A stretch of DNA of 64,000 nucleotides. It comes from Sphingomonas sp. IC-56. Lineage in GTDB: Bacteria; Pseudomonadota; Alphaproteobacteria; Sphingomonadales; Sphingomonadaceae. A model generated the notes under the pieces. That model was given only the letters and a program-made list of their open reading frames with translations. It searched no databases and was not told the DNA's origin. The stretch is from positions 401,156 to 465,155 of the forward strand of contig NZ_JAJNDV010000001.1 of the NCBI RefSeq assembly GCF_021043375.1. The letters run 5' to 3'. Of this stretch, positions 1 through 9,555 are shown piece by piece; position 1 is the first letter of the stretch, and every line of letters begins with the position of its first letter. The translations under genes and the position numbers were made by a program.

Positions 1-2262
1 CCGCTGAACGCCGATCGCCGGATCTATGAAGGGCTGACCATCTGGTCGCCCAACATCAACATCTTCCGCGATCCGCGCTGGGGCCGTGGCCAGGAAACCT
101 ATGGCGAGGACCCCTACCTCACCGGCCATCTCGGCGTCGCCTTCATCCGCGGGCTGCAAGGGCCCGACCCCAAATTCCCCAAGGTCATCGCCACCCCCAA
201 GCACTATGCCGTGCACAGCGGGCCCGAGGCCGGGCGCGACAGCTTCGATGTCGATCCCAGCCCCCAGGACCTGGAATCCACCTATCTCCCCGCCTTCCGC
301 CTTGCGGTCACGGAAGGAAAAGCGCGTTCGCTCATGTGCGCGTACAACTCGATCCACGGCGTACCGCTCTGCGCGCTGCCCGAGTTGATGAACACGCGGC
401 TGCGCACCGATTGGGGCTTTAACGGTTTCACCGTGTCGGACTGCGACGCGGTCGCCAACATCCACCTGTTCCACCATTACCGCTTGGACGGCGCAGCGGC
501 GTCGGCAGCGGCGATCAAGGGCGGCAACGACCTCAACTGCGGCAACACCTATGCTGCCCTCCCCGAAGCAGTCGCACGCGGGCTGGTGAGCGAGGCGGAG
601 ATCGACACCGCCCTCACCCGCGCGCTCTCGGCCCGCCAGGCGCTCGGCACCATCCTCGGCGCCACCAGCCCGTGGAACCGCATCAAGCCCAGCGAAGTCG
701 GCACACCCGCCAACCGCGCCCTGGCGCTCGACGCCGCTCGCAAGGCAATCGTGCTGCTCAAGAACGATGCCGACCGCCTGCCGCTCAAGCCCGGCAGCCG
801 CATCGCCGTGATCGGCGCCAATGCCGATGACCTGAACGTGCTGGAGGGCAATTACCACGGCACCGCCAAGACGCCGGTGACTCCGCTCGATGGCATCCGC
901 CGCCAGTTCGGCGCGGCGAACGTCCGCTATGCGCAGGGCTCGGTACTCGCCGACGGCGCCCCGGTGGTGATGCCCGAAACCGCCTTCACGGCCGACGGCA
1001 AGCCAGGGCTGAAGGCAGAATATTTCGCCAGCGCCACCGTCACCGGAGCGCCCGCCGCTGTCCGCCAGGATCGGCGCATCGACTTCAACTATACCCGCGT
1101 CGCGCCGCTGCCAGAGCTGGACGCAAAGGGGTTCGCGGTGCGCTGGTCGGGCGAGATCGTGCCCCCGGGCCCCGGCCGCTACACGTTGGCGCTCGAGATC
1201 CCCGCCTGCTGGACAGACTGCAAGACGCATGACAGCGTCCGGCTGTGGATCGACAACAAACCGCTCCACCAGGGCCTGCTCGGCAAGACCCGCGTGGAAA
1301 TGCCCTTCACCAGCGATGGCAGCCGCCACAGCTTCCGCATGGAGCTCGATCATGCCGGCGAGGATGAAGGCATTCGCCTGCTCTGGCTCCCGCCTGCCGA
1401 GCCGCTGCTCACCCAGGCAGTGACCGCCGCCAAGGACGCGGACGTGATCGTCGCGGTGCTTGGCCTGTCGCCCGATCTGGAAGGCGAAGCGCTCCAGGTC
1501 ACCGTTCCCGGTTTTGCCGGCGGCGACCGCACCGATATCGGCCTGCCCTTCGCCCAGCAGCGCCTGCTCCAGGCGCTGCGCGACACCGGCAAGCCGGTGG
1601 TGCTGGTGCTGACCAATGGCAGCGCGATCGCAGTCGATCCTGCACAAGCCGACGCGATCCTCACTGCCTGGTATCCCGGCGAATCCGGCGGCACCGCGAT
1701 TGCCGAGACGCTCGCCGGGCTCAACAACCCCTCGGGCCGCCTGCCGGTCACCTTCTACAAGTCCACTTCGGACCTGCCGGCGTTCGTCGACTATGGCATG
1801 AAGGAGCGGACCTACCGCTTCTTCACCGGTACGCCGCTCTGGGGCTTTGGCCATGGGCTCAGCTATACCAGCTTCGCCTATGACGCGCTGACGGCAAAGG
1901 CCGGCGCGCTCGGCGCCCCGGTGGAAGTCAGCGTCCGCGTGCGCAACAGCGGCGCCCGCGCCGGCGACGAAGTGGTGCAGGCCTATGTCGTCCCGCCCGC
2001 GCTCAAGGCGCGCACCATGACCACCCCGATCCTCCAGCGCGAGCTCGCCGGCTTCCGCCGCGTGACCCTCAAGCCCGGCAAGGCGTCGACGCTGCGCTTC
2101 ACGCTCGACCCGCGCAGCCTCAGCACCGTCGCGCGCGACGGCACGCGGCGGGTGGTGCCCGGCGCCTATCGCCTGTGGGTCGGCGGCGGCCAGCCCGGCA
2201 GCGCGCCGGGCCAATGGGCCGACTTTACCCTGAACGGCGAAGCACAGGAGTTGCCCAAGTGA
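1..2262 (+). CDS. GH3 glycosidase with PA14 insert, 5' end cut by window edge
   Basis: Glycoside hydrolase family 3 enzyme (beta-xylosidase/beta-glucosidase type). The reading frame is open from base 1, so the signal peptide and first part of the TIM barrel lie outside the window. The visible barrel holds the [10 protein letters not shown] segment and FTVSDCDAV, whose Asp (codon 439-441) is the expected GH3 nucleophile. A PA14-like domain is inserted at about 1005-1400 ([10 protein letters not shown] onward). The second alpha/beta domain follows and the C-terminus is fibronectin-III-like (GDEVVQAYV). The SDCDAV form resembles beta-xylosidase members. The gene is translationally coupled to GH125, GH92 and GH29 genes. 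By analogy with Xanthomonas plant N-glycan clusters it could remove core beta-1,2-xylose, but specificity is inferred from context only. Confidence 0.9.
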   Translation, partial: PLNADRRIYEGLTIWSPNINIFRDPRWGRGQETYGEDPYLTGHLGVAFIRGLQGPDPKFPKVIATPKHYAVHSGPEAGRDSFDVDPSPQDLESTYLPAFRLAVTEGKARSLMCAYNSIHGVPLCALPELMNTRLRTDWGFNGFTVSDCDAVANIHLFHHYRLDGAAASAAAIKGGNDLNCGNTYAALPEAVARGLVSEAEIDTALTRALSARQALGTILGATSPWNRIKPSEVGTPANRALALDAARKAIVLLKNDADRLPLKPGSRIAVIGANADDLNVLEGNYHGTAKTPVTPLDGIRRQFGAANVRYAQGSVLADGAPVVMPETAFTADGKPGLKAEYFASATVTGAPAAVRQDRRIDFNYTRVAPLPELDAKGFAVRWSGEIVPPGPGRYTLALEIPACWTDCKTHDSVRLWIDNKPLHQGLLGKTRVEMPFTSDGSRHSFRMELDHAGEDEGIRLLWLPPAEPLLTQAVTAAKDADVIVAVLGLSPDLEGEALQVTVPGFAGGDRTDIGLPFAQQRLLQALRDTGKPVVLVLTNGSAIAVDPAQADAILTAWYPGESGGTAIAETLAGLNNPSGRLPVTFYKSTSDLPAFVDYGMKERTYRFFTGTPLWGFGHGLSYTSFAYDALTAKAGALGAPVEVSVRVRNSGARAGDEVVQAYVVPPALKARTMTTPILQRELAGFRRVTLKPGKASTLRFTLDPRSLSTVARDGTRRVVPGAYRLWVGGGQPGSAPGQWADFTLNGEAQELPK

Positions 2263-3680
2263 TTAACCGCCGGACCATGATCGGCGCGGGCCTCGCCCTC
2301 GCCGCCACCCCTGCCTTCGCGCAGAAAACCGGCTTCGTCAGCCATCGCCCCAAGCCCGTCGACCGCAAATTCGTCAGCAAGGCGGTCGAGCGCGAGATCG
2401 TGCGCGTTTCGAAGAAGATCGCCGATCCCAAGCTGCGCTGGATGTTCGGCAATTGTTACCCCAACACGCTGGACACCACCGTGGCGATGCGCACGGTGGA
2501 CGGCGCGCCCGATGCGTTCGTGCGTACCGGCGACATCAACGCGCTCTGGCTGCGCGACAGCTCGGCGCAGGTGAAGCCCTATCTCCACCTGGCAAAACAG
2601 GATGCCGATCTGCGGCGGCTCTACCATGGCCTGATCGCGCGCCAGTCGCGCTCGATCCTGATCGATCCCTACGCCAACGCGTTCATGGAGGATCCGTCCG
2701 CCAAGACGAACCTCAGCTGGTCGCTCGACGATCGCTTCCCGCTCAAGCCCGGCGTCGCCGAGCGCAAATGGGAGATCGACTCGCTCTGCTATCCGATGCG
2801 CCTCGCGCATGGCTATTGGCAGGCAACCGGCGACAAGACCCCGTTCGATACCCGCTGGGCAGAAGCCGCGCGGCTGAGCATCGCCACCTTCCGCGAACAG
2901 CAGCGCAAGGACGGCAAGGGGCCGTACCGCTTCCAGCGCAAGAGCAACATTCCAAGCGAGTCCCTGCCGCTCGACGGCTATGGCGCGCCGTCGCGTGCCG
3001 TAGGCCTGATCCATTGCGGCTTCCGTCCCTCCGACGACGCCTGCGTCTACCCGTTCCTGATCCCGTCCAACTATTTCGCCGTGACGGCGCTGCGTGAACT
3101 CGCGGTGGTGGCGAATGCAGCGCGCGGTGACGCGGCGCTGGCGAACGAAGCCGTGGCGCTGGCTGACGAAGTCGATGCGGCGCTGCGCAAGTACGCGCGC
3201 ATGCGGCTGCCCGATGGCAGCGAAGTCATTCCGTTCGAGATCGATGGCTTCGGCAACGCGCTTTTCATGGACGACGCCAATGTCCCGTCGCTCTCCGCGC
3301 TTGCCTATCTCGGCTGCCTGCCCGCGAACGACCCGCTGTTCCAGCGCACCGCCGCGGCAGCGTGGAGCGAGAACAATCCCTATTGGTCGCGCGGACGCGT
3401 GGTCGAGGGGATTGGCGGCCCCCATGTCGGGCTGAACCAGGTCTGGCCCATGTCGCTAGTGATGCGCGCCTTCACGCGCAGCGATGATGCGACGATCCGC
3501 CAATGCCTGCGCATGATCCGCGACAGCGATGGCGGCACCGGCTTCATCCATGAAGCGGTCGACCACGACGATCCCTCCAAGTTCACGCGGGAATGGTTCG
3601 CCTGGGCCAATGGCCTGTTCGGTGAATTGATCGTCCACCTGGCCGGCACTCGGCCGCATCTGCTGGCAGGTTCGCTTTGA
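2259..3680 (+). CDS. GH125 exo-alpha-1,6-mannosidase, exported
   Basis: Glycoside hydrolase family 125 (metal-independent alpha-mannosidase, formerly DUF1237), 473 aa. Members remove non-reducing terminal alpha-1,6-mannose. A GTG start at 2259 overlaps the upstream stop in a GTGA. It gives a short Tat/Sec-like leader with an Arg-Arg pair ([11 protein letters not shown]) ending near AFA-QK at residues 20-22. Family motifs seen are the [15 protein letters not shown] segment near residues 90-104 and, near the C-terminus, [11 protein letters not shown] followed by [14 protein letters not shown]. Together with the GH92 enzyme it would trim the mannose arms of N-glycans or mannan. No in-frame ATG precedes the signal sequence, so GTG is the best start. 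Confidence 0.9.
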   Translation: MINRRTMIGAGLALAATPAFAQKTGFVSHRPKPVDRKFVSKAVEREIVRVSKKIADPKLRWMFGNCYPNTLDTTVAMRTVDGAPDAFVRTGDINALWLRDSSAQVKPYLHLAKQDADLRRLYHGLIARQSRSILIDPYANAFMEDPSAKTNLSWSLDDRFPLKPGVAERKWEIDSLCYPMRLAHGYWQATGDKTPFDTRWAEAARLSIATFREQQRKDGKGPYRFQRKSNIPSESLPLDGYGAPSRAVGLIHCGFRPSDDACVYPFLIPSNYFAVTALRELAVVANAARGDAALANEAVALADEVDAALRKYARMRLPDGSEVIPFEIDGFGNALFMDDANVPSLSALAYLGCLPANDPLFQRTAAAAWSENNPYWSRGRVVEGIGGPHVGLNQVWPMSLVMRAFTRSDDATIRQCLRMIRDSDGGTGFIHEAVDHDDPSKFTREWFAWANGLFGELIVHLAGTRPHLLAGSL

Positions 3681-5995
3681 CTCCCACCCGTCGCCAGCTG
3701 CTCGCCTCGAGCGCATTGGGGCTTGCCGCTTCCACGCTGCCCGCCGCTGCCGCTCGCGGCAAGCAAGGGGCCGCGCCCAACCTGTTCATCGGCACCGGCG
3801 GCACCGGCCACACCTATCCCGGCGCGACCGTGCCGTTCGGCATGGTCCAGCTCAGCCCCGATACCGGCGTGGAGCGCTGGGAGACCTGCTCGGGCTATCA
3901 TCGCGGCGACACCTCGATCCTCGGCTTCTCGCACACGCATCTTTCGGGCACCGGCATCGGCGACATGCTCGACGTGCTGGTGGTGCCCTCGGCGGGTCCG
4001 GTGCAGTTGCAGCCCGGTACGGTGGAGAACCCGGACGCCGGTTACCGCCAGCGCTTCTCGGGCGAACATGCCGAACCAGGCTATTACCGCGTGGCGCTCG
4101 AAACCGGCGTGCAGGCCGAACTGACCGTTACCGATCGCACCGGCTGGCACCGCTATCGTTTCCCCAAGGGTGCCGGGCATCTGCTGATCGACTTGTCGCA
4201 CCTGGTGCTTGAGCGCACCGGCGCGCGTCCGCTGATCGACGAAGCATCGCTCGCCATCCAAACCGACGGCACGCTCACCGGCACCCGCCGTGTGTTCCGC
4301 TGGGCCAAGGGCCGCCGCATCTTCTTCGCGATGCAATTCTCGCGCCAGCCCGATCGCATCACCTTCCATGGCGACCATGATCTGCCCCAGCCCGCCGGCT
4401 CGACAGGGGTCACCGGCAAGCGCTTGAAGGCCGTCCTTCATTATAACGACGCCGGCAGCGCGCCGGTGCTGGTCCGCTGCGGCATTTCCGCGGTCGATGC
4501 CGTCGGCGCACGCGCCAATCTCCAGGCTGATGCCAAGCACTGGAACTTCGACCGCGTCCGCCGCGACGCCTCGGCGCGCTGGGCAAAGGCGCTGGACACC
4601 ATCCAGGTAGAGGGCGGCAGCGCCGACCAGCGCACCATCCTGTCTTCGGCCCTCTACCATGCCCAGGTCGCGCCGACCCTCGTCTCGGACGTGGATGGCC
4701 GCTACCCCGGACTCGACGGCACGGTGCAAACCGTCCCCGTCGGCGGCGCTGCCTTCAGCAGCTATTCGCTGTGGGACACGTACCGCGCGCTCCATCCGCT
4801 GCTGACGCTCGTCGCGCCGGACAAGACCAAGCTCATGGTCGACGACCTGATCCGCCAGACCGCCCAATCGCCCTTCGGCCCGCTCGTCTGGCCGCTTCAG
4901 GGCAAGGAAACCGGCACCATGATCGGCTGGCACGGGGTGGTTCCACTGGCCGAAGCCCATGCCAAGGGCATTCCAGCCGACTATGCCGCCGCCTGGCCCG
5001 CTATCTACCGGAGAAGCTTCGACTTTTCTGCGCCGGACCTGGAAAATAGCAAAGGCCGCAGCCTCTACGGCACACTCAACTACGTCCCCGCGGACAAGGT
5101 CAATGAGAGCGTAAGCCGCACCCAGGAATATGCTTATGACGATTGGGCCTCCGCCCATCTCGCTAGAGCCGCTGGTGCCCCCCAGGACGCCGATCGCCTC
5201 CTCAAGCGCTCAGGCAATTGGCGCAACGTCATCGACGGTAAGATCGGCTTTGCCCGCCCCCGGTTCGCCAACGGCAGTTGGTGGAAGGACTATGACCCCA
5301 TCCAGCTCGGCCACATGCCCGAACCCGATTGGCGCGACTATACGGAAGCCAATGGCTGGCAGGCGACCTTCCTCAACCAGCACGACATCTATGGCCTGAT
5401 CGCGCATATCGGCGGCGACGCGAAGTTCGAGGCAAAGCTCGACGCGCTGTTCAACGCGCCCTCCACCCTGCCCGCCAACGCCCCACCCGACATCTCGGGA
5501 CTGGTCGGCCAGTACGCGCACGGCAACGAACCTGACCAGCACGCGCCCTATCTCTACAGCTATGTCGGCGCGCCCTGGAAAACCCAGGCCATGGTCCGCC
5601 GCCTCTGCGTCGAGATGTACAAGAACGATCCCGACGGCATCATCGGCAACGATGACTGCGGGCAGATGAGCGCCTGGTTCGTGCTGTCCGCGCTCGGCTT
5701 CTACCCCGTCGACCCGGTCGAAGCCGCCTATGTGTTCGGATCGCCCCTGTTCACCCGCGTGACGCTGAAGCTGGGCACGCGCAAGCTGGTGATCGAAGCG
5801 CCGGGCAATGGCCCCGACACCCCCTATGTCGCCGCAGTGACCTGGAACGGCCGCCCCTGGACCAAGAGCTGGATCTCGCATCGCGATCTCGCCGTCGGCG
5901 GCACGCTGCGCTTCACCATGTCCCGCACCCCCAACCGCAGCTTCGGTCGCGCCCTTGCCGACCGCCCGCCGTCGTTCGGCCGCACGCCCGCCTGA
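3677..5995 (+). CDS. GH92 alpha-1,2-mannosidase, exported
   Basis: Glycoside hydrolase family 92 protein, 772 aa, the usual full length. These are calcium-dependent exo-alpha-mannosidases, often alpha-1,2-specific. A TTG start at 3677 overlaps the GH125 stop by four bases (TTGA). It gives a leader with Arg-Arg ([12 protein letters not shown]) and an Ala-rich cleavage region near residue 25. The N-terminal beta-sandwich begins with [33 protein letters not shown] lies in the (alpha/alpha)6 domain. [11 protein letters not shown] near residues 656-666 carries the Asp pair characteristic of the family active site. The tight coupling to GH125 and GH29 supports joint action on mannose-containing glycans. 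Confidence 0.93.
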   Translation: MTPTRRQLLASSALGLAASTLPAAAARGKQGAAPNLFIGTGGTGHTYPGATVPFGMVQLSPDTGVERWETCSGYHRGDTSILGFSHTHLSGTGIGDMLDVLVVPSAGPVQLQPGTVENPDAGYRQRFSGEHAEPGYYRVALETGVQAELTVTDRTGWHRYRFPKGAGHLLIDLSHLVLERTGARPLIDEASLAIQTDGTLTGTRRVFRWAKGRRIFFAMQFSRQPDRITFHGDHDLPQPAGSTGVTGKRLKAVLHYNDAGSAPVLVRCGISAVDAVGARANLQADAKHWNFDRVRRDASARWAKALDTIQVEGGSADQRTILSSALYHAQVAPTLVSDVDGRYPGLDGTVQTVPVGGAAFSSYSLWDTYRALHPLLTLVAPDKTKLMVDDLIRQTAQSPFGPLVWPLQGKETGTMIGWHGVVPLAEAHAKGIPADYAAAWPAIYRRSFDFSAPDLENSKGRSLYGTLNYVPADKVNESVSRTQEYAYDDWASAHLARAAGAPQDADRLLKRSGNWRNVIDGKIGFARPRFANGSWWKDYDPIQLGHMPEPDWRDYTEANGWQATFLNQHDIYGLIAHIGGDAKFEAKLDALFNAPSTLPANAPPDISGLVGQYAHGNEPDQHAPYLYSYVGAPWKTQAMVRRLCVEMYKNDPDGIIGNDDCGQMSAWFVLSALGFYPVDPVEAAYVFGSPLFTRVTLKLGTRKLVIEAPGNGPDTPYVAAVTWNGRPWTKSWISHRDLAVGGTLRFTMSRTPNRSFGRALADRPPSFGRTPA

Positions 5996-6009
5996 GACAA
6001 GAGGATCCC

Positions 6010-7917
6010 ATGACCGAGCTTTCCCGGCGCACCCTGATCGCCACCGGCCTTGCTGGTGCAGCACTCCCCGCCGCCCCCGCCCTAGCCGCGGCGCGCGCGC
6101 CCAAGCCTTTCGGCGCGACGCCGAGCCCGCGCCAGTGGACGTGGCACGGGCGCGAACAATACGCCTTCGTCCATTTCTCGATCAACACCTACACCGACAA
6201 GGAATGGGGGTTCGGCGACGAGAGCCCCAAGCTGTTCAACCCCAGCGATTTCGACGCGGACCAGATAGTGGCCGCGGCCAAGGCCGGCGGTCTTCAGGGG
6301 CTGATCCTCACCGCCAAGCATCATGACGGTTTCTGCCTGTGGCCGACGATGCTGACCGAACATTGCATCCGCAACAGTCCCTACAAGAATGGCAAAGGCG
6401 ACATCGTCCGCGAGATGGCCGACGCGTGCAAACGCGCCAAGCTGCCGTTCGGCCTGTATCTCTCGCCCTGGGACCGCAACCATCCCGAATATGGCCGCCC
6501 CGCCTATGTCGACTATTTCCGCACGCAGCTGACCGAACTCTGCACGCGCTATGGCGAGCTGTTCGAAGTTTGGTTCGACGGCGCCAATGGCGGCGACGGC
6601 TATTATGGCGGCGCGCGCGAGGCGCGGAAGATCGATGCGCCGCGCTATTACAATTGGCCTTCGATCGTGGCGCTGGTCCACAAGCTCCAGCCAAACGCCT
6701 GCACCTTCGATCCACTGGGCGCCGATATCCGCTGGGTAGGCAATGAGGACGGCGTTGCGGGCGATCCGTGCTGGCCGACGATGCCGAACGAACCCTATGA
6801 CCAGAAGAACGGCAATGCCGGTGTACGCGGCGGCGCGATCTGGTGGCCGGCGGAGACCGACGTGTCGATCCGTCCGGGCTGGTTCTACCATTCCGACGAG
6901 GACTCCAAGGTCAAGAGCCCCGAGCGGCTGGTGCGGCTTTATGACGAGTCCGTCGGACGCGGCACCAACCTGAACCTCAACATCCCACCCGATCGGCGCG
7001 GCCGCATTCCGGACCAGGATTTCAAAATCCTCAAGTCATTTGGTGACGCCATACGCGCGACCTTCGCGCGCGATCTCGCCCAGGGCGCAGTGGCGCACGC
7101 CAGCCACAGCCGCTCCGGCTTCGCGCCCGCACGCGTGCTCGACGGCAATCGCGAGACCTATTGGGCGAGCCCCGACACTGTCACTACGCCCACGCTCACG
7201 CTCGACCTCAAGCCCGGCACGCATTTCGACGTGATCCGGCTGCGCGAATACCTCCCGCTCGGAGTGCGTGTCACGCGCTTTGCGGTCGATGCCGAGATCG
7301 GCGGCAGCTGGCAGACGCTTGCCGAGCATGAATGCATCTCGGCGCAGCGGATCATCCGCCTGCCCACCCCGATCGCGCCCCGCCGGGTTCGGCTGCGCGT
7401 GCTGGAGGCGCCCGTCGCCCCGGCGATCAGCGAGTTTGCGCTGTTCCACTCGGTTGCGTCGGTGCCGGTTCCCGCCATCGTTTCGACCGACCCGAGCGTG
7501 CTCGACGTGACCAAATGGCGCATCGTCGAGGCGAGCGCCCCCGGCGCCGAGAAGCTGCTCGACAACGAAGCTGGTACCATCTGGGTGCAGCCAAGTCCGA
7601 CGCCAGGAAAGCCGGCGCGCGTCGTCGCCAATCTGGGCGCGATGACCGAGCTTGCCGGGTTCAGCCTGACTCCATCGCGTCAGGTCATGACGGGGGCTGC
7701 GCCGCCACGCGGCTATCTGGCGGAGACGAGCCGAGATGGTACCAACTGGGAGCCGGCGGCGACGGGAGAGTTCTCCAACATCGCCTATGCCCTCTCGACG
7801 CAACGCATCGTCTTTGCGCGGGCTCGTACCGCGCACTATCTGCGGCTCACCTTTGCCGAAACGGCGGTTCCGGCCACTAAGCTGGCCGTGGCGGGCATCG
7901 GCGGGTTCGTGCCCTAA
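6010..7917 (+). CDS. GH29 alpha-L-fucosidase with C-terminal discoidin-like domains
   Basis: Alpha-L-fucosidase family protein, 635 aa, with a Tat-type leader (ELSRRTLIATGLAG) and Ala-rich cleavage site around residue 27. The catalytic TIM barrel fills roughly residues 35-345. It includes LTAKHHDGFCLWPT and EVWFDGANGG, whose Asp190 is the expected nucleophile. It resembles the plant-type/GH29-B subgroup with alpha-1,3/1,4 specificity more than GH29-A, but this is a judgement by eye. An F5/8 type C (discoidin-like) segment spans about residues 365-490 and a second beta-rich segment follows to the end. The start is 14 bases after GH92 with GAGGA just upstream, so it is the fourth gene of the operon. 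Core alpha-1,3-fucose of plant or insect N-glycans is a plausible target. Confidence 0.9.
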   Translation: MTELSRRTLIATGLAGAALPAAPALAAARAPKPFGATPSPRQWTWHGREQYAFVHFSINTYTDKEWGFGDESPKLFNPSDFDADQIVAAAKAGGLQGLILTAKHHDGFCLWPTMLTEHCIRNSPYKNGKGDIVREMADACKRAKLPFGLYLSPWDRNHPEYGRPAYVDYFRTQLTELCTRYGELFEVWFDGANGGDGYYGGAREARKIDAPRYYNWPSIVALVHKLQPNACTFDPLGADIRWVGNEDGVAGDPCWPTMPNEPYDQKNGNAGVRGGAIWWPAETDVSIRPGWFYHSDEDSKVKSPERLVRLYDESVGRGTNLNLNIPPDRRGRIPDQDFKILKSFGDAIRATFARDLAQGAVAHASHSRSGFAPARVLDGNRETYWASPDTVTTPTLTLDLKPGTHFDVIRLREYLPLGVRVTRFAVDAEIGGSWQTLAEHECISAQRIIRLPTPIAPRRVRLRVLEAPVAPAISEFALFHSVASVPVPAIVSTDPSVLDVTKWRIVEASAPGAEKLLDNEAGTIWVQPSPTPGKPARVVANLGAMTELAGFSLTPSRQVMTGAAPPRGYLAETSRDGTNWEPAATGEFSNIAYALSTQRIVFARARTAHYLRLTFAETAVPATKLAVAGIGGFVP

Positions 7918-8046
7918 CGCTGATGAGGATCACTGGTCTGGGCGCTTTTTCGGAAGTGCAGGAGCGCCAGCCACCTGCACGGGTAAGCGGGCGCGACCCC
8001 AGATCAACGCAGTTTGTGCGCCTGATGCGGGATTGAATGTCCCTAG

Positions 8047-8066
8047 TACCAAAGGATAATCTGGTA
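8047..8066. promoter_or_regulatory. Inverted repeat TACCA-N10-TGGTA upstream of the asparaginase gene
   Basis: The 255-base gap 7918-8172 between the fucosidase and asparaginase genes holds no supported gene. Its only clear structure is a short inverted repeat, TACCA (8047-8051) and TGGTA (8062-8066), in a locally AT-richer stretch about 105 bases before the ATG. It could be an operator for a sugar-responsive regulator. No such regulator is in the window, so this is tentative. Confidence 0.25.
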
Positions 8067-8172
8067 TTGAATTGATCTTCGGCCTGTGACAATTTCTTTC
8101 CAGGTCGAGGGCGTAAGCATAGCATCCCGGCTGGAACGGTTGCTCATCGGCAGCCGGATAAAGGGGTTAGCC

Positions 8173-9162
8173 ATGGACACGTCTCGCCGAGGAGCAATGG
8201 TGCTGGGGATTGGCGGGGCTGCAGCCGCGGGCCCCGTTTTCGCCCAGAGCAAGCGACGTGCGCTGATCGTGTCCACCTGGGACTTCGGCGCGGCAGCCAA
8301 CGCCGCGGCCTATGCACAGTGGAAGAAGTCCGGCAGCCTGCTCGATGCAGTCGAAGCCGGCGCGCGGGTACCCGAGGCGGACCCCGAGAATCATTCGGTC
8401 GGCTATGCCGGCTATCCTGACCGCGATGGCCATGTGACGCTGGACGCGATCATCATGGACGATCGCGGCAATGTCGGCGCAGTGGCGGCGCTGGAAGACT
8501 TCATGCACCCGATCTCGGTCGCGCGGCGCGTGATGGAGAAGACGCCCCACACCTTCCTGGTTGGCGAAGGCGCACGCCAGTTCGCGACTGCAGAGGGTTT
8601 CGAGAAGACCAAGCTGCTGACGCCGGAAGCCGAGAAGGCGTGGCGCGAATGGCTCAAAACGGCCAAGTACCAGCCGATCGCGAACAGCGAGAACATCCGC
8701 GGCTCGGCGCTGGATCACGACACGATCGGCATGGTGGCCTGTGCACCCGACGGGAAGCTTGCGGGCGCGTGCACCACGTCGGGCATGGCGTTCAAGCTGC
8801 GCGGCCGCGTGGGTGATTCCCCGCAGGCGGGATCCGGCTTGTTCGTGGAAGCCGGCGTTGGCGCTGCGACCGCGACCGGCGTGGGCGAGGAAGTTACGCG
8901 CATCGTTGGTTCGGCACGCGTTGTTGGCTCCATGCGCGCGGGCATGTCCCCGCAAGCCGCATGCCGCGAGGCCGTGCTGCACATCGCCAAGCTCCGCGGC
9001 GACGCCGTTCGCGACGCGCAGGTTGGTTTCCTGGCCATCAACAGCCGCGGCGAAGTGGGCGCCTTTGCGCTCCAGCCCGGCTTCACCTTTGCCGTGACCG
9101 ACCTTCAGGGAAGCACGCAAATCCGAGCGGCCGAAAGCCTAAAAGGGCGCGGTACCAAGTAA
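8173..9162 (+). CDS. N4-(beta-N-acetylglucosaminyl)-L-asparaginase (Ntn hydrolase)
   Basis: Aspartylglucosaminidase/isoaspartyl peptidase family, 329 aa, close to the usual bacterial length. It would cleave the GlcNAc-Asn amide bond left after glycan trimming. As an Ntn hydrolase it should self-cleave before Thr184 in DHDTIGMVA. The other side carries the conserved TTSGMAFKLRGRVGDSP substrate-binding region (residues 201-217). The chosen ATG gives a Tat-like leader (MDTSRRGAMVLGIGG, cleavage near AFA/VFAQ at residue 25), so the enzyme is exported like the glycosidases. The frame is open upstream to 8086 but that extension lacks any leader logic. It sits 255 bases after the fucosidase and probably has its own promoter. 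Confidence 0.9.
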   Translation: MDTSRRGAMVLGIGGAAAAGPVFAQSKRRALIVSTWDFGAAANAAAYAQWKKSGSLLDAVEAGARVPEADPENHSVGYAGYPDRDGHVTLDAIIMDDRGNVGAVAALEDFMHPISVARRVMEKTPHTFLVGEGARQFATAEGFEKTKLLTPEAEKAWREWLKTAKYQPIANSENIRGSALDHDTIGMVACAPDGKLAGACTTSGMAFKLRGRVGDSPQAGSGLFVEAGVGAATATGVGEEVTRIVGSARVVGSMRAGMSPQAACREAVLHIAKLRGDAVRDAQVGFLAINSRGEVGAFALQPGFTFAVTDLQGSTQIRAAESLKGRGTK

Positions 9163-9291
9163 GTCACCCTAGTGGGGAAGAGTCGCCGCTTCTAGGCACG
9201 AAGCTGGCCCTCTGTGCTTCATTCCCACGAGGGATTAGCGCGAAAGCCATGCGACTCCAGCAAACAAGGTAATCATTTCAAAGGCATGAAG

Positions 9292-9367
9292 TGGTGCCGC
9301 TTACAGGACTCGAACCTGTGACCCCCGCATTACGAATGCGATGCTCTACCAACTGAGCTAAAGCGGC
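9292..9367 (-). tRNA. tRNA-Thr(CGT)
   Basis: A complete cloverleaf reads on the minus strand from 9367. The acceptor is GCCGCTT paired with AAGCGGC, the D-arm has AGCTCAGTTGGTAGAGC, and the anticodon stem TCGCA/TGCGG encloses loop TTCGTAA with anticodon CGT. The T-arm has GGTTCGAGTCC. The CCA end is encoded (9292-9294). CGT reads the ACG threonine codon. Confidence 0.97.
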
Positions 9368-9555
9368 CCGCCAGACGCTGGTTGCGTCTGGAAAGAGCGG
9401 CGCGCTTACCAGCACGGAACGGCGCTGACAAGCGGGTCTCGCGGAGATTGCTGCATCCGTATCTTTCCGCCGGGCACTTTACGCGTCGTTTACCACGCAG
9501 CGTGCACAAACCGGGCTCTTGTTTGACGGGCGCTTGCCCGCAGTGGAGCACGTGC

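Noticed and set aside
3380..5158. A 592-codon minus-strand open frame opposite GH125/GH92
   Set aside because: The sense strand carries clear GH92 motifs. The antisense frame has no recognisable domain or ribosome site.
9382..9555. N-terminal extension of the PAS protein
   Set aside because: It begins 15 bases from the tRNA-Thr 5' end, is Arg-rich without homology, and ATG 9556 has a suitable ribosome site.
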